A stretch of DNA of 64,000 bases, taken from assembly GCF_040120695.1 (NCBI RefSeq), contig NZ_JBEEAC010000026.1, forward strand, positions 1 to 64,000, given 5' to 3'. The position numbers were made by a program, and so were the translations under genes. How positions within the stretch are numbered: the first letter of the stretch is position 1; every line of letters begins with the position of its first letter. The notes beneath the pieces were generated by a model. It did no database searches. It was not told the DNA's origin and was given only the letters and a program-made list of their open reading frames with translations. This document shows positions 8,180-15,699 of this stretch, in pieces. Origin of the DNA: Plantactinospora sp040120695. Its GTDB lineage: Bacteria > Actinomycetota > Actinomycetes > Mycobacteriales > Micromonosporaceae.

Positions 8180-9274
8180 TCAAGTCGCCGGGTTGGGCGT
8201 TGTCGCTGGTGGCAGGGCTGCGGTGATGAGGGGAAAGATCTGCCGGGCGACGTAGCGCTTCAGGCAGCGGATGGTCTCCTTCGTGGATTTGCCCTCGTGT
8301 GCCCGTTTGGTGGCGTAATCGCGGGTGCGTTGGTCGCGGCCGAGTCGGGTCAGGACGATGGTGTAGAGGGCGCTGTTGGCGCGCCGGTCACCGCCGCGGT
8401 TGAGTCGGCGGCGGATGGTCTTCCCCGATGACGCCTCGATCGGGTTGACGCCGCAGAGGGCTGCGAATGTGGCCTGGTTGGCCAGCCGGTCGGGGTTGTC
8501 GCCGGCGGTGATGAGCAGTGCCGCGGCGGTGTCGGGGCCGATGCCGTTCTGCTCGAGTAACTGCGGCGCGCAGGCGGTGATGGTGGCGCTCATCTGTTGC
8601 TGCAGGGCGTGGGCCTCGTCGGTGAGGGCCAGGACGCGGCGGGCCAGGCTGCGCAGCACCGTGGTGGTCGCCGCGTAGGTGCTGTGGTCGGTGTCGCTGG
8701 GCAGGTTGGCGCAGGCGCGGATCAACGCGACGCGGCCGAGACCGCTCAGTGATTCCCGCAGCGCCGGATCGGCCCGCACCAGCACGGCCTTGAGCTGGTT
8801 GATGGCCTGGGTGCGGGCCTTGACCGCCGAGTCCTTGGCGATCTTGAACATGCGGATCGCCTCCACGGCACCGTCGCCGCTTTTGGCCAGGCCGGTGGCC
8901 TGCCCGGACAGCACCGCCCGGGCGGCGTTCTCCGCGTCGATGGCGTCAGTCTTGCCGCGCCGACGGCGCACCGCCCGGTTGGGTCGGTTGACCTCGATGA
9001 CCTGCAGCCCATCGCCGTGCAGGTGCCGGGTCAGGGCGGCGCCGTGGGAGCTGGTGCCCTCCACCCCGGCGCGGCGTAGCCGACCGTGTCCGCGCGCCCA
9101 TTCCACCAAGGCGGTGTAGCCGGCGGCGGTGGTCGGAAACGTCTGCGTGTCCACCAGCGCACCCAGCACGGTGATCACCGCAGCGACGTGTGTGTCGTTG
9201 TGCGTGTCAACGCCGAGGATGATCTCCTCATCCAGCGCGGTGGCATTGGTCGGGACGTCGGTCGGCAACATCAA
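8180..9274 (-). CDS. IS110-family transposase (DEDD recombinase)
   Basis: The 364-residue protein has an N-terminal RuvC-like DEDD domain: IILGVDTHNDTH with the first Asp, then KTDAIDAENAARAVLSG with the paired Asp. The C-terminal Transposase_20 domain carries the serine-recombinase-like segment around LCGVNPIEASSGKTIRRRLNRGGDRRANSALY. The frame is full-length and undamaged. IS110 enzymes use a structured bridge RNA to choose donor and target; see the 9320-9465 entry. Several Met codons near the N-terminus make the exact start uncertain. Confidence 0.93.
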   Translation of the reverse strand: MMLPTDVPTNATALDEEIILGVDTHNDTHVAAVITVLGALVDTQTFPTTAAGYTALVEWARGHGRLRRAGVEGTSSHGAALTRHLHGDGLQVIEVNRPNRAVRRRRGKTDAIDAENAARAVLSGQATGLAKSGDGAVEAIRMFKIAKDSAVKARTQAINQLKAVLVRADPALRESLSGLGRVALIRACANLPSDTDHSTYAATTTVLRSLARRVLALTDEAHALQQQMSATITACAPQLLEQNGIGPDTAAALLITAGDNPDRLANQATFAALCGVNPIEASSGKTIRRRLNRGGDRRANSALYTIVLTRLGRDQRTRDYATKRAHEGKSTKETIRCLKRYVARQIFPLITAALPPATTPNPAT

Positions 9275-9319
9275 ATCCTTTCACTCGGTAACAGGGGTCG
9301 ACGCCGACCGGACGTGATG

Positions 9320-9465
9320 GTCAGGACTGTGACGGTGCATCGGCAAGGCCCCTATCGGGACACATCCACGCCCGGATCAGCTCGGTGCCGCCCGAGGGCG
9401 AGGTCGACGGGTCATCACGAAGGCACCCGCAGGGCCAGTCTCAAGCTGGGTCAAACCCCACCCGC
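9320..9465 (-). ncRNA. Candidate IS110 bridge RNA with target- and donor-binding loops
   Basis: Read on the minus strand, the left end contains four guide-like blocks in the order described for IS621. A left target guide GCTTGAG (9446-9440) is identical to the left target flank (9500-9494). A right target guide CGTGATG (9419-9413, extending to 9411) is complementary to the right target flank (top strand CATCACG, window 8158-8164). A left donor guide ATAGGGGC (9355-9348) is identical to the right end of the element (8174-8167). A right donor guide TCACAG (9332-9327) is complementary to CTGTGA at the left end (9491-9486). RNA limits are approximate. Folding has not been computed. Confidence 0.7.
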
Positions 9466-9537
9466 CGGGCGGCACCAATCCATCCTCACAGTCCTCAAGC
9501 GATCCGTGGTCCTGTGGGTCAAGGAAGCGACGGGCCG

Positions 9538-10428
9538 GTGAGCGTGGCGGCCTTCATCGCTTCCCAGAGGACCGAACACGCTGTGCCCCACGCGGTGGCC
9601 TGCCGAGCCCTCGGGGTCTCGCAGTCGTGGTTCTACAAGTGGCGCGACCGGCCACCGACCCCGAGGCAGAAGCGACGCAGTACCTTGGCCGCTGCCGTCC
9701 GTCGGGTGTTCGACGACTCCGGCGGCACCTACGGGAGCCCGCGCATCGGCGACGAGCTACGGGAGCAGGGCTGGCTGGTCTCCGACAACACGATCGCCGC
9801 GCTGATGGCCGACCTCGGCCTGGTCGCGCGGGCCAAGCGACGCCGGCGCGGGCTGACCCGGCCCGGTAAACGCCCCGCCGCTGCGGACCTGATCCGGCGA
9901 GCCTTCACCGCACCGGCACCGAATGTCGCCTGGTGCGGCGACATCACCGAGATCGTCACTGACGACGGCAAGCTTTACCTGGCCACCGTGATCGACCTGT
10001 ACTCCCGGCGGATCCTTGGTTACGCGATGGGCGCGCACCATGACACCAGCCTGGTTGTCGCCGCGCTGAACATGGCCGCGGTCACCCGCGGCGGCGACGT
10101 GGCTGGGGTGATCTTCCACAGTGATAGGGGTAGCGAATACTGCTCGGCCGACTTCGCCCGCGCCTGTGCCCGATGGAAGGTGCGGCAGTCGATGGGCCGG
10201 GTCGGCTCGTGCTTCGACAACGCCGTCGCCGAGGCCACCTTCTCCACCCTCAAGGTCGAGTACGTCCACCGCCGCCGGTTCCGTACCCGTAACGAGGCCC
10301 GCATCAAGATCGCCACCTGGATCACCGACTTCTACAACAACCGACGCCGGCACTCCGTCTGCGACGGACGCTCACCGATCAACTACGAACGATCAACGGT
10401 CCGGGCTCAGGAGGCCCAAGCCGCATAA
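9538..10428 (+). CDS. IS3-family transposase OrfB (DDE integrase)
   Basis: The 296-residue rve-type integrase has an N-terminal helix-turn-helix (CRALGVSQSWFYKW), the HTH_21 segment (GGTYGSPRIGDELREQG) and the catalytic DDE set: D in WCGDITEIVT, D in IFHSDRGSEY and E in DNAVAEATFSTLK. The GTG at 9538 overlaps the OrfA stop (GTGA), typical of IS3 coupling or frameshifting. The frame is intact, but normal OrfAB production is lost because OrfA is split. Confidence 0.93.
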   Translation: MSVAAFIASQRTEHAVPHAVACRALGVSQSWFYKWRDRPPTPRQKRRSTLAAAVRRVFDDSGGTYGSPRIGDELREQGWLVSDNTIAALMADLGLVARAKRRRRGLTRPGKRPAAADLIRRAFTAPAPNVAWCGDITEIVTDDGKLYLATVIDLYSRRILGYAMGAHHDTSLVVAALNMAAVTRGGDVAGVIFHSDRGSEYCSADFARACARWKVRQSMGRVGSCFDNAVAEATFSTLKVEYVHRRRFRTRNEARIKIATWITDFYNNRRRHSVCDGRSPINYERSTVRAQEAQAA

Positions 10429-10432
10429 CGGA

Positions 10433-10459
10433 GTCCTCCACGATTCCAGGGGATTGACA
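10433..10459 (+). repeat. IS3 right terminal inverted repeat
   Basis: This is the partner of 7866-7892. It ends in CA and is followed by GCC, the 3-bp target duplication. Confidence 0.8.
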
Positions 10460-10534
10460 GCCCGCAGGACCCGAACCGCAGGAAGCGGGGCGGCACCGTG
10501 AATCGTTCGCCCGGATGCCGCCGCGGGCGTCGGA

Positions 10535-11191
10535 TCAGGCGATCCGGTAGCCGACCCCCGGCGTCGTCGCGATGGCCGGTGGGTCGCCGAGCTTCCGTCG
10601 TAACCGGCCAACGGTCACCGTGACGGTGTTGGTGAACGGATCGGCGTTCTCGTCCCAGACCTGCTCCAGCAGCGCCTCGGTACTCAGGAAGCCCGGACTG
10701 GCTCGCAGCAGCGCCTCCAGCACCGCGAACTCCTTCACCGAGAGGTTGAGGTGCCGTCCGTCCCGGACGGCGGTCCGGCGTACCGGATCCAACGTGATCC
10801 CGCCCGCGTGCAGCGTCCGGGGCCGCGCGTCCGGCCTGCGCCGGGCCAGCGCCTGGATCCGCAGGATCAGCTCCGGGAAGTGGAAGGGCTTGCCGAGATA
10901 GTCGTCCGCACCGAGGGTCAGCCCACTGACCCGGTCACCGGGCGCGCTCGCCGCGGTCAGCATCAGCACCATCGGCCGGCCGGTCCGCTCGCTGATCATC
11001 TGACACAGTGTGTCGCCGTGCAGGCCGGGCAGGTCCCGGTCCAGGACCACCACGTCGTGCGTGCCGAGGTCGAGCTTCGCGCCGGCGGTCAGCCCGTCGT
11101 ACGCGATGTCGACGGCCATCCCCTGGTCGCGCAGCCCTTCCGCGACGACCTCGGCGAGAGCGTGATCGTCTTCGACGACGAGGATTCTCAC
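10535..11191 (-). CDS. OmpR-family response regulator
   Basis: The 218-residue protein has a receiver domain (1-115; acidic pair in VVEDDHA, phospho-acceptor Asp in VVLDRDLPG, Lys in LGKPFHF) and an OmpR/PhoB winged helix (about 130-218; LNLSVKEFAVLEALLRASPGFLSTEALLEQVWDE). It overlaps the upstream kinase gene by 4 bp, so the pair is one translational unit. The signal is unknown. A permease gene is divergently placed beyond the kinase and is the obvious candidate target. Confidence 0.93.
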   Translation of the reverse strand: MRILVVEDDHALAEVVAEGLRDQGMAVDIAYDGLTAGAKLDLGTHDVVVLDRDLPGLHGDTLCQMISERTGRPMVLMLTAASAPGDRVSGLTLGADDYLGKPFHFPELILRIQALARRRPDARPRTLHAGGITLDPVRRTAVRDGRHLNLSVKEFAVLEALLRASPGFLSTEALLEQVWDENADPFTNTVTVTVGRLRRKLGDPPAIATTPGVGYRIA

Positions 11192-12357
11192 GCTGTCACC
11201 GGCACCTTCCCCGCCGGAAGCGTGATCGACACTCCCAGACCGCCCTCCGGCCGGGCGCGCAGGACGAGCCGGCCGCCGTGGGCGGCGGCGACGGCGGCCA
11301 CGATGGAGAGTCCGAGCCCTGAGGAGCCGTGACGCTCACCGCCGAGCCGCTCGAAGGGCCGCGCCAGCCGGTCGACCTCCCGCTGGTCGAGAAGGCGACC
11401 ACCGGTCTCGACGACGAGTACCGTCTCCTCCTCGCCCGCCGATCCGGTGATCCCGATCCATCCGCCCTGCTCGTTGTGGGTCACAGCGTTGTCGACGACG
11501 TTGTCCACCAGCCGCGCCAGCAGCGCCGGGCTGCCGTGGGTCGCCGTGCCCGGTGGTACGTCCACCGTCACGTTCAGCCGCTTCGCCCGTACGTCGGCGG
11601 TCCGCTCGTGCAGGGCCGCGCCGACGAGGTCGCCGAGGTCGACGGTGGTGGCGTCGGCCAGTGCCCCGTGCTGGGCCCGGGCCAGCACGAGGAACCCGTC
11701 GAGCAGGTGGTCGACCCGGTCCAACTGGCGGCGCAGCCGATCCGCCAGCGCCACCGTCGAGGGGGGCGGGTCGGGCTTGGCGACCGCGACATCCAGCGAC
11801 GCCCGCATCGTCGCCAACGGCGTACGCAACTCGTGGGACGCGTTGGCGACGAAGCGGCGCTGTGCGGTGAACGAGGCTTCGAGCCGTTCGAGCAGTTCGT
11901 CGATGGTGTCGGCGAGGTCCTTCACCTCGTCGGCCGGGCCGTCCACCGCCAGCCGCCGGTCCAGGCTGTCGGCGGAGATGCGCCGGGTGGCGCGGGTGAT
12001 GAGCCGCAGCGGTCGGAGTACCCGCCCGGCCAGCACCCGACCGAGCAGCAGTGACACGACCGCCATCACGATCAGCGCCATCAGCGAGCCGGCCAGCAGT
12101 TGGCGGGCCTGCTCCGCCTGCACGGCGGCCAGTTGCTCCTCCAACTGCCGGATCCGCTGCTGCGCCGGGCCGCCCTGGCCGGGCGGCGGACCTCCGGCGG
12201 GTACGACGCTGCTGATGCTGCCGCCGGAGAGCAGAAAGGTCAGGGCCGACAGCCCGACACCGGAGACGAGGAACACCAGGGCGTAGAGGGCGGTGAACCT
12301 CGCCCGCACGGTCCCGCTGAGCAGCCTGAGCATGCCTTCCAGGATGCCCGGGGCCAC
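11188..12357 (-). CDS. Sensor histidine kinase (two-component partner)
   Basis: The protein is up to 389 residues long. It has a first membrane helix (about 18-43), a short extracytoplasmic loop with a Gln-rich coiled segment (GPAQQRIRQLEEQLAAVQAEQARQLL) and a second membrane helix (about 85-108). These are followed by HAMP, HisKA (phospho-His in NASHELRTPLATM) and HATPase_c (NVVDNAVTHN, SSGLGLSIVAAVAAAHGG). The loop of about 45 residues is too short for a globular sensor, so it may sense the envelope or a membrane partner. The start is either the GTG at 12357 or the ATG at 12333. It is divergent from the permease gene across 63 bp. Confidence 0.9.
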   Translation of the reverse strand: MAPGILEGMLRLLSGTVRARFTALYALVFLVSGVGLSALTFLLSGGSISSVVPAGGPPPGQGGPAQQRIRQLEEQLAAVQAEQARQLLAGSLMALIVMAVVSLLLGRVLAGRVLRPLRLITRATRRISADSLDRRLAVDGPADEVKDLADTIDELLERLEASFTAQRRFVANASHELRTPLATMRASLDVAVAKPDPPPSTVALADRLRRQLDRVDHLLDGFLVLARAQHGALADATTVDLGDLVGAALHERTADVRAKRLNVTVDVPPGTATHGSPALLARLVDNVVDNAVTHNEQGGWIGITGSAGEEETVLVVETGGRLLDQREVDRLARPFERLGGERHGSSGLGLSIVAAVAAAHGGRLVLRARPEGGLGVSITLPAGKVPVTA

Positions 12358-12420
12358 CTAACAACGGCGTGACAGCGCCGGTTCGGGCCCCGTTACCCGC
12401 CGATGCGTAGAACCGAAGGC

Positions 12421-13908
12421 ATGTCGACCACCGACCTCCTCCGGCGGGAATGGACCGCGTTCCGTCGCCCCGGCCGGCTGGCCGCCCTGGCCGCCGCCGC
12501 CGTCACCGTCATCGCGCTGGGTCTGCTGTACGCCTTCGGCAGCCACTCGTCCTGCTCCGGGCCGTGCCCGGGCGTTCCCGTGGCCAGCGACGGCGCCACC
12601 GTCAGCGACAGGTTCTGGTTCCTGCACCGCGACCTGGGCCGCGAGGGCAGCATCACGGTGCGGATGACCTCGATGTCCGGGACGATCACCTATCCTCCGC
12701 CGGACCATGACGAGATCGTGTCCGGGCTGGTGCCATGGGCGAAGGCGGGGATCATCGTCAAGGACGGCGTGCGGCCGGGCTCGCGGTACGCGGCACTCAT
12801 GATGACCGGCGGCCACGGCGTACGCTTCCAGCACGACTACGCCCACGACGTCGCCGGGAGCGCGGGCGACGTTTCCGAGCAGTCCCCGCGCTGGTTGCGG
12901 CTGACCCGCTCGGGCGACACCATCACCGGCTCCGAGTCGGTCGACGGCGAGCAGTGGCGCACCGTCGGGACGGCGAGGCTCGACGGGCTGCCGGACACCG
13001 TGCAGGTCGGCCTCTTCGCCACCTCGCCCGGCGACCTCACCCTCCGGAAGGTCGCCCTCGGCGGCGCCGTCGAGGAGTCCCGGTTCACCCAGGCCGTCGG
13101 TGTCTTCGACAACGTCGCCGTCGTCGGCGGCACCGCCGAGGCATGGGACAGCGACCCGGTCGGCGAGATGAACCACACCGACTGGGAGAGGTACCACAAC
13201 CCGTCGGGCGCCACCGAGCGGGACGGTGTCATCACGGTCAGCGGTACCGGCGACATCGGGCCGCTCAACGAGGAGCGCGCGCGTACCGTCGAGAACACCC
13301 TGATCGGCCTGGTGGTTGCCCTGATCGTCATGCTCGTCGTCGCGGTCCGTCACGGCACCCGCGCAACTCGGCAGGCGATCGGTCGGCGGGCGATCGTCGC
13401 CCGGGCGGCGGTCGTCGGCGCGGCCACCTTCGTCACCGGTCTGGTCGCCGTCGGCGTCGTCCTTCCGGTGGGTGCGGCGATCCTGAAGAGCAACGGAAAC
13501 CCGGTGCAGTCGATGTCGGTACCGACCGGCGCCCGGGTGATCATCGGGATTTCGGTGGTGCTCGCCCTCTGCGCTGTCCTCGGGCACGGGCTCGGTGTGT
13601 GGCTGCGTCGCGGCCCGGTGGCGATCCTCGTCGGGCTGTCGCTGGTCGCGGTGCCCTACGCCGTCATCGCGTTCCCGCTACTGCCCGACCCGGTCTCCGA
13701 GTGGCTGCTGCGGCTCACCCCGGCCGCCGGCTTCGCCGTCAAGCAGACGACGCAGGAGTATCCGCAGGTCGTCGCGCACTACGCACCGTCGGCCGGGTAC
13801 TTCCCGCTGCCCTGGTGGGCGGGGCTCGCGGTGCTCTGCGCGTACACCCTGATCGTGCTGCGGATGGCCGTCGGCCGGCAGCCGGCGGTGGACACCGACT
13901 GGCGATAG
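12421..13908 (+). CDS. ABC-2-type permease-like membrane protein with extracytoplasmic domain
   Basis: The protein has about 495 residues. One N-terminal helix (LAALAAAAVTVIALGLLYAFG) is followed by an extracytoplasmic region of about 250 residues rich in beta-strand (residues 45-290; it resembles DUF1349/concanavalin-like lectin folds, e.g. GIIVKDGVRPGSRYAALMMTGG). A C-terminal block of about six helices ends like ABC-2 permeases (VSEWLLRLTPAAGFAVKQTTQEYPQVV). No ATPase gene is adjacent, so it is either an orphan permease or uses an ATPase encoded elsewhere. An ATG at 12403 adds 6 residues. The divergent two-component pair probably regulates it. Confidence 0.75.
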   Translation: MSTTDLLRREWTAFRRPGRLAALAAAAVTVIALGLLYAFGSHSSCSGPCPGVPVASDGATVSDRFWFLHRDLGREGSITVRMTSMSGTITYPPPDHDEIVSGLVPWAKAGIIVKDGVRPGSRYAALMMTGGHGVRFQHDYAHDVAGSAGDVSEQSPRWLRLTRSGDTITGSESVDGEQWRTVGTARLDGLPDTVQVGLFATSPGDLTLRKVALGGAVEESRFTQAVGVFDNVAVVGGTAEAWDSDPVGEMNHTDWERYHNPSGATERDGVITVSGTGDIGPLNEERARTVENTLIGLVVALIVMLVVAVRHGTRATRQAIGRRAIVARAAVVGAATFVTGLVAVGVVLPVGAAILKSNGNPVQSMSVPTGARVIIGISVVLALCAVLGHGLGVWLRRGPVAILVGLSLVAVPYAVIAFPLLPDPVSEWLLRLTPAAGFAVKQTTQEYPQVVAHYAPSAGYFPLPWWAGLAVLCAYTLIVLRMAVGRQPAVDTDWR

Positions 13909-13917
13909 CAGGCCGTG

Positions 13918-13942
13918 CCGGAACGACCCCGCGCCGTTCCGG
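13918..13942 (+). terminator. Hairpin terminator after the permease gene
   Basis: CCGGAACG (13918-13925) pairs with CGTTCCGG (13935-13942) around a 9-nt loop, 9 bp after the TAG stop. Confidence 0.6.
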
Positions 13943-14218
13943 GTTCGGGTCCGTCCGTTCTAGAGCGGTGACCGTTCAGAGACGGCGTACTACGCGTGAC
14001 GTCCGCGGCGGCAGACGATTGGGCGATGCCTTCCGGATCGGTGGTGAAGACGATCGCGTCGCAGGTCAGAGCAATAGCGACGACGCGCGCGATCCTTTCC
14101 GCAAACCCCAGGCGACATCGCGTACGGCGAGGCCAGTCGTTCCGGCGAACCGTGCCGGTAGGGCGAGTCGAGATCACCGAGCACCGCCCGAAGCCCGCGA
14201 GCGGGGCAACCTACGGGT
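13943..14218. other. Non-coding or decayed stretch before VapBC
   Basis: I see no convincing gene here. On the minus strand a short frame that begins in the adjacent repeat is open but has biased composition and matches no family known to me. It may be the decayed body of the gene whose 5' end is duplicated at 14219-14278 and 15097-15157. Confidence 0.4.
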
Positions 14219-14278
14219 AGCGGATCACCGGCGATCGTGGCGGTGTGGTTCGCATGGTGGTACCTCCGGCCCACCGAC
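14219..14278. repeat. Left copy of a 60-bp direct repeat flanking vapBC
   Basis: About 56 of 61 aligned positions match 15097-15157, with one indel. Weaker similarity runs about 25 bp further upstream. On the minus strand each copy carries GGAGG, a short spacer and an ATG followed by codons for MRTTP, so the repeats look like duplicated gene starts with ribosome-binding sites. Confidence 0.85.
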
Positions 14279-14370
14279 TTCTCTGAACTGCGGTTCTTGG
14301 CCGTGTCGCAGTCGTCATGCGGAACCGATTGATCGAAGCCTCAAGTCTTTCTGGCGAGCGAGTGATGCTG

Positions 14371-14389
14371 CATGCATAATGAATGCATG
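14371..14389. promoter_or_regulatory. VapB operator overlapping the start codon and -10 box
   Basis: Perfect inverted repeat CATGCAT-N5-ATGCATG. It contains a CATAAT -10-like hexamer (14375-14380) and ends on the antitoxin ATG at 14387. The spacing implies a leaderless transcript. A VapBC complex bound here would block the promoter, the usual autorepression of such modules. Confidence 0.65.
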
Positions 14390-14641
14390 GTTGCTCTCCA
14401 GATTCGGGACGTGCCGGAAGAAGTACGAGACGCCCTGGCAGCGCAGGCTAAGGCGCGCGGGCAGTCACTCCAGGCGTACCTGTTGGATCTGGTGGAGACC
14501 CAGGCTCGGCGGCTGCGCAACACCGCGGCCCTTGATCGCTTCGCCGGCCGATCGGACGGTGCTCGCTCCCTGCCGGGGGAGAGCGTGGCCGAGTTGAATG
14601 ACCAGCGGGAGCAGCGCGGACCGTGGGACAGCGCCGAATGA
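14387..14641 (+). CDS. VapB-type antitoxin (FitA-like ribbon-helix-helix)
   Basis: The 84-residue protein begins MVALQIRDVPEEVRDALAAQAKARGQSLQAYLLDLVE, the ribbon-helix-helix DNA-binding fold of FitA/VapB antitoxins. A C-terminal tail of about 40 residues would bind the toxin. The ATG at 14387 fits the family start; an upstream ATG at 14372 would add MHNEC and lies inside the operator. The gene overlaps vapC by ATGA. Confidence 0.88.
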   Translation: MVALQIRDVPEEVRDALAAQAKARGQSLQAYLLDLVETQARRLRNTAALDRFAGRSDGARSLPGESVAELNDQREQRGPWDSAE

Positions 14642-15039
14642 TCGTCGTGGATGCGTCGGTTCTGGCCGACGCCCTGGTCGACGACGGGCCGGTCGGCGAC
14701 GCGGCGCGGGCGGAGCTGACCGGAGATCCGCACTGGGCCGCACCGAGCCATCTTCTGGTCGAGGTCATTTCGGTGATCAGAGGCAAGGTCCTCGGTAGGA
14801 AGCTGGGCCTTGCCCGGGCTCAGGAGGCGATCGGCACCCTGCCCTCGTTGGTCATCGATGAGGTTGCCATCGCTATGCTGCTCGACCGGATGTGGCAGTT
14901 GCGGGGCAATGTCACGGCGTACGACGCGGCTTACGTCGCGGCGGCGGAGTTGTTGGCCTGCCCGCTCGTGACCGGTGATGGTCGGCTCGCCAAGGCCAGC
15001 GGCGTCCGCTGCGAGTTCCGACTACTCGCGGTGTCCTGA
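14638..15039 (+). CDS. VapC-type PIN-domain ribonuclease toxin
   Basis: The 133-residue PIN protein has the four acidic residues expected at the metal site: D5, E42, D96 and D114. VapC toxins are Mg-dependent RNases, often cutting tRNA or rRNA. It is translationally coupled to the antitoxin (ATGA at 14638-14641). The active site appears intact, so the module is probably functional. Confidence 0.92.
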   Translation: MIVVDASVLADALVDDGPVGDAARAELTGDPHWAAPSHLLVEVISVIRGKVLGRKLGLARAQEAIGTLPSLVIDEVAIAMLLDRMWQLRGNVTAYDAAYVAAAELLACPLVTGDGRLAKASGVRCEFRLLAVS

Positions 15040-15384
15040 CGGTGGCCGCCCGAGGATCATCGGCCTGACGCCCTCGGGCCGGACAACCTGACTGGAAGCG
15101 GATCACCGGCGATCGTCGCGGGGGTGGTTCGCATGGGGGTACCTCCGCCCCACCGACCGTTGTCCCTGTTCAAGCATGCTGCCGACGACCCGGACGGACC
15201 GCGTCAAGGTCTGGGCCGACGCTCTCAGTCCGCACTGGGTCCGCAGGCTCTGGCGGCCGGCGACACCGCGGCAGTCCAGGCTGTCTTTGGTGGGATCGTC
15301 GAGGTGGCGCGAACATCACCCACTCGCCGACGTCGGCAACATCGCTGACCTGAAGCGGGCCATGGGCGACCTCAGAACACGAGA
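15040..15384. other. Non-coding stretch between vapC and the HigBA-type module
   Basis: It contains the right copy of the vapBC-flanking direct repeat. A 74-codon plus-strand frame at 15124-15348 lacks a ribosome-binding site and a recognisable family, and I do not count it as a gene. No promoter or RNA could be supported. Confidence 0.4.
15097..15157. repeat. Right copy of the 60-bp direct repeat flanking vapBC
   Basis: This is the partner of 14219-14278 in the same orientation, 878 bp away start to start. On the minus strand it reads GGAGG, ATG and then MRTTPATIAGDPLPV before stopping after about 25 codons. Confidence 0.85.
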
Positions 15385-15699
15385 TCAGGCGATCTGCCGG
15401 AGGTCGCTGCCGTAGTCGAAGATGATCCGCATCCGGGCACCCAGTGCTCGTGCGTACCGGCTGAGGGTCGCCACCTCGTTGGCGTCCAGATCGCCGTTCT
15501 CGATCTGACTCACCCGGCCGGGCGTAACCCCCATCAGCTCGGCCACCTGCCGCTGGGTAAGGCCGAGACGCTTGCGCTCCTCGGCGAGGTGGAACGCGCC
15601 GACCCACGCCTCGGTGCGGGCGCGTTCCGCATCGAGCGCGTCGTCGTCCCCATCGTGCAACTCGGCGCGGATGTCGTCCCAGTCATGGAAGTCGACCAT
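15385..15699 (-). CDS. XRE-family antitoxin (HigA-like)
   Basis: The 104-residue protein has a Cro/CI helix-turn-helix in its C-terminal half (LGLTQRQVAELMGVTPGRVSQIENGDLDANEVATLSRYARALGA). The ATG at 15699 is chosen because GAAGGGAGG precedes it and because it overlaps the toxin stop by ATGA. It pairs with the RelE/HigB-like toxin just upstream, the toxin-first order typical of higBA loci. Confidence 0.9.
   Translation of the reverse strand: MVDFHDWDDIRAELHDGDDDALDAERARTEAWVGAFHLAEERKRLGLTQRQVAELMGVTPGRVSQIENGDLDANEVATLSRYARALGARMRIIFDYGSDLRQIA

Larger units (their letters stand above)
8164..9491 (-). mobile_element. IS110-family insertion sequence (IS110 group, bridge-RNA type)
   Basis: The element is bounded, to within 1-2 bp, by the two halves of the IS3 OrfA codon run. 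It has no terminal inverted repeats and no clear target duplication (at most 1-2 bp), as is normal for IS110. It has a very short right end (about 16 bp after the transposase stop at 8180) and a 216-bp non-coding left end (9275-9490), the layout of IS110-group elements that encode their bridge RNA upstream of the recombinase. Confidence 0.9.
7915..9541 (+). pseudogene. IS3-family transposase OrfA, split by the IS110 insertion
   Basis: The 5' part (7915-8163) encodes 83 residues: a helix-turn-helix (RRRFDPEFREGAVRIV...IAQVARDLGINDGTLANWV) and the start of the leucine-zipper region ending AMERD. The reading frame resumes at 9491 with VLKRSVVLWVKEATGR and stops at 9541. Joined, the two parts give the standard IS3 OrfA with the familiar ERDVLKRS junction, so about 1327 bp has been inserted without visible loss of target sequence. 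The 5' part would now read on into IS110 sequence and stop at 8226. Confidence 0.9.
7866..10459 (+). mobile_element. IS3-family insertion sequence, interrupted by an IS110-family element
   Basis: The element begins TG and ends CA. Imperfect 27-bp terminal inverted repeats (7866-7892 and 10433-10459, about two thirds identical) bound it. A 3-bp direct duplication GCC (7863-7865 and 10460-10462) flanks it. It encodes OrfA (split) and an intact OrfB in the usual -1/+2 relation. Without the nested element it would be about 1.27 kb, normal for IS3 elements. With OrfA broken it is probably not autonomous. Confidence 0.9.

Noticed and set aside
15124..15348. A 74-codon plus-strand frame after vapC
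   Set aside because: It starts within the direct repeat, has no ribosome-binding site and no family resemblance.
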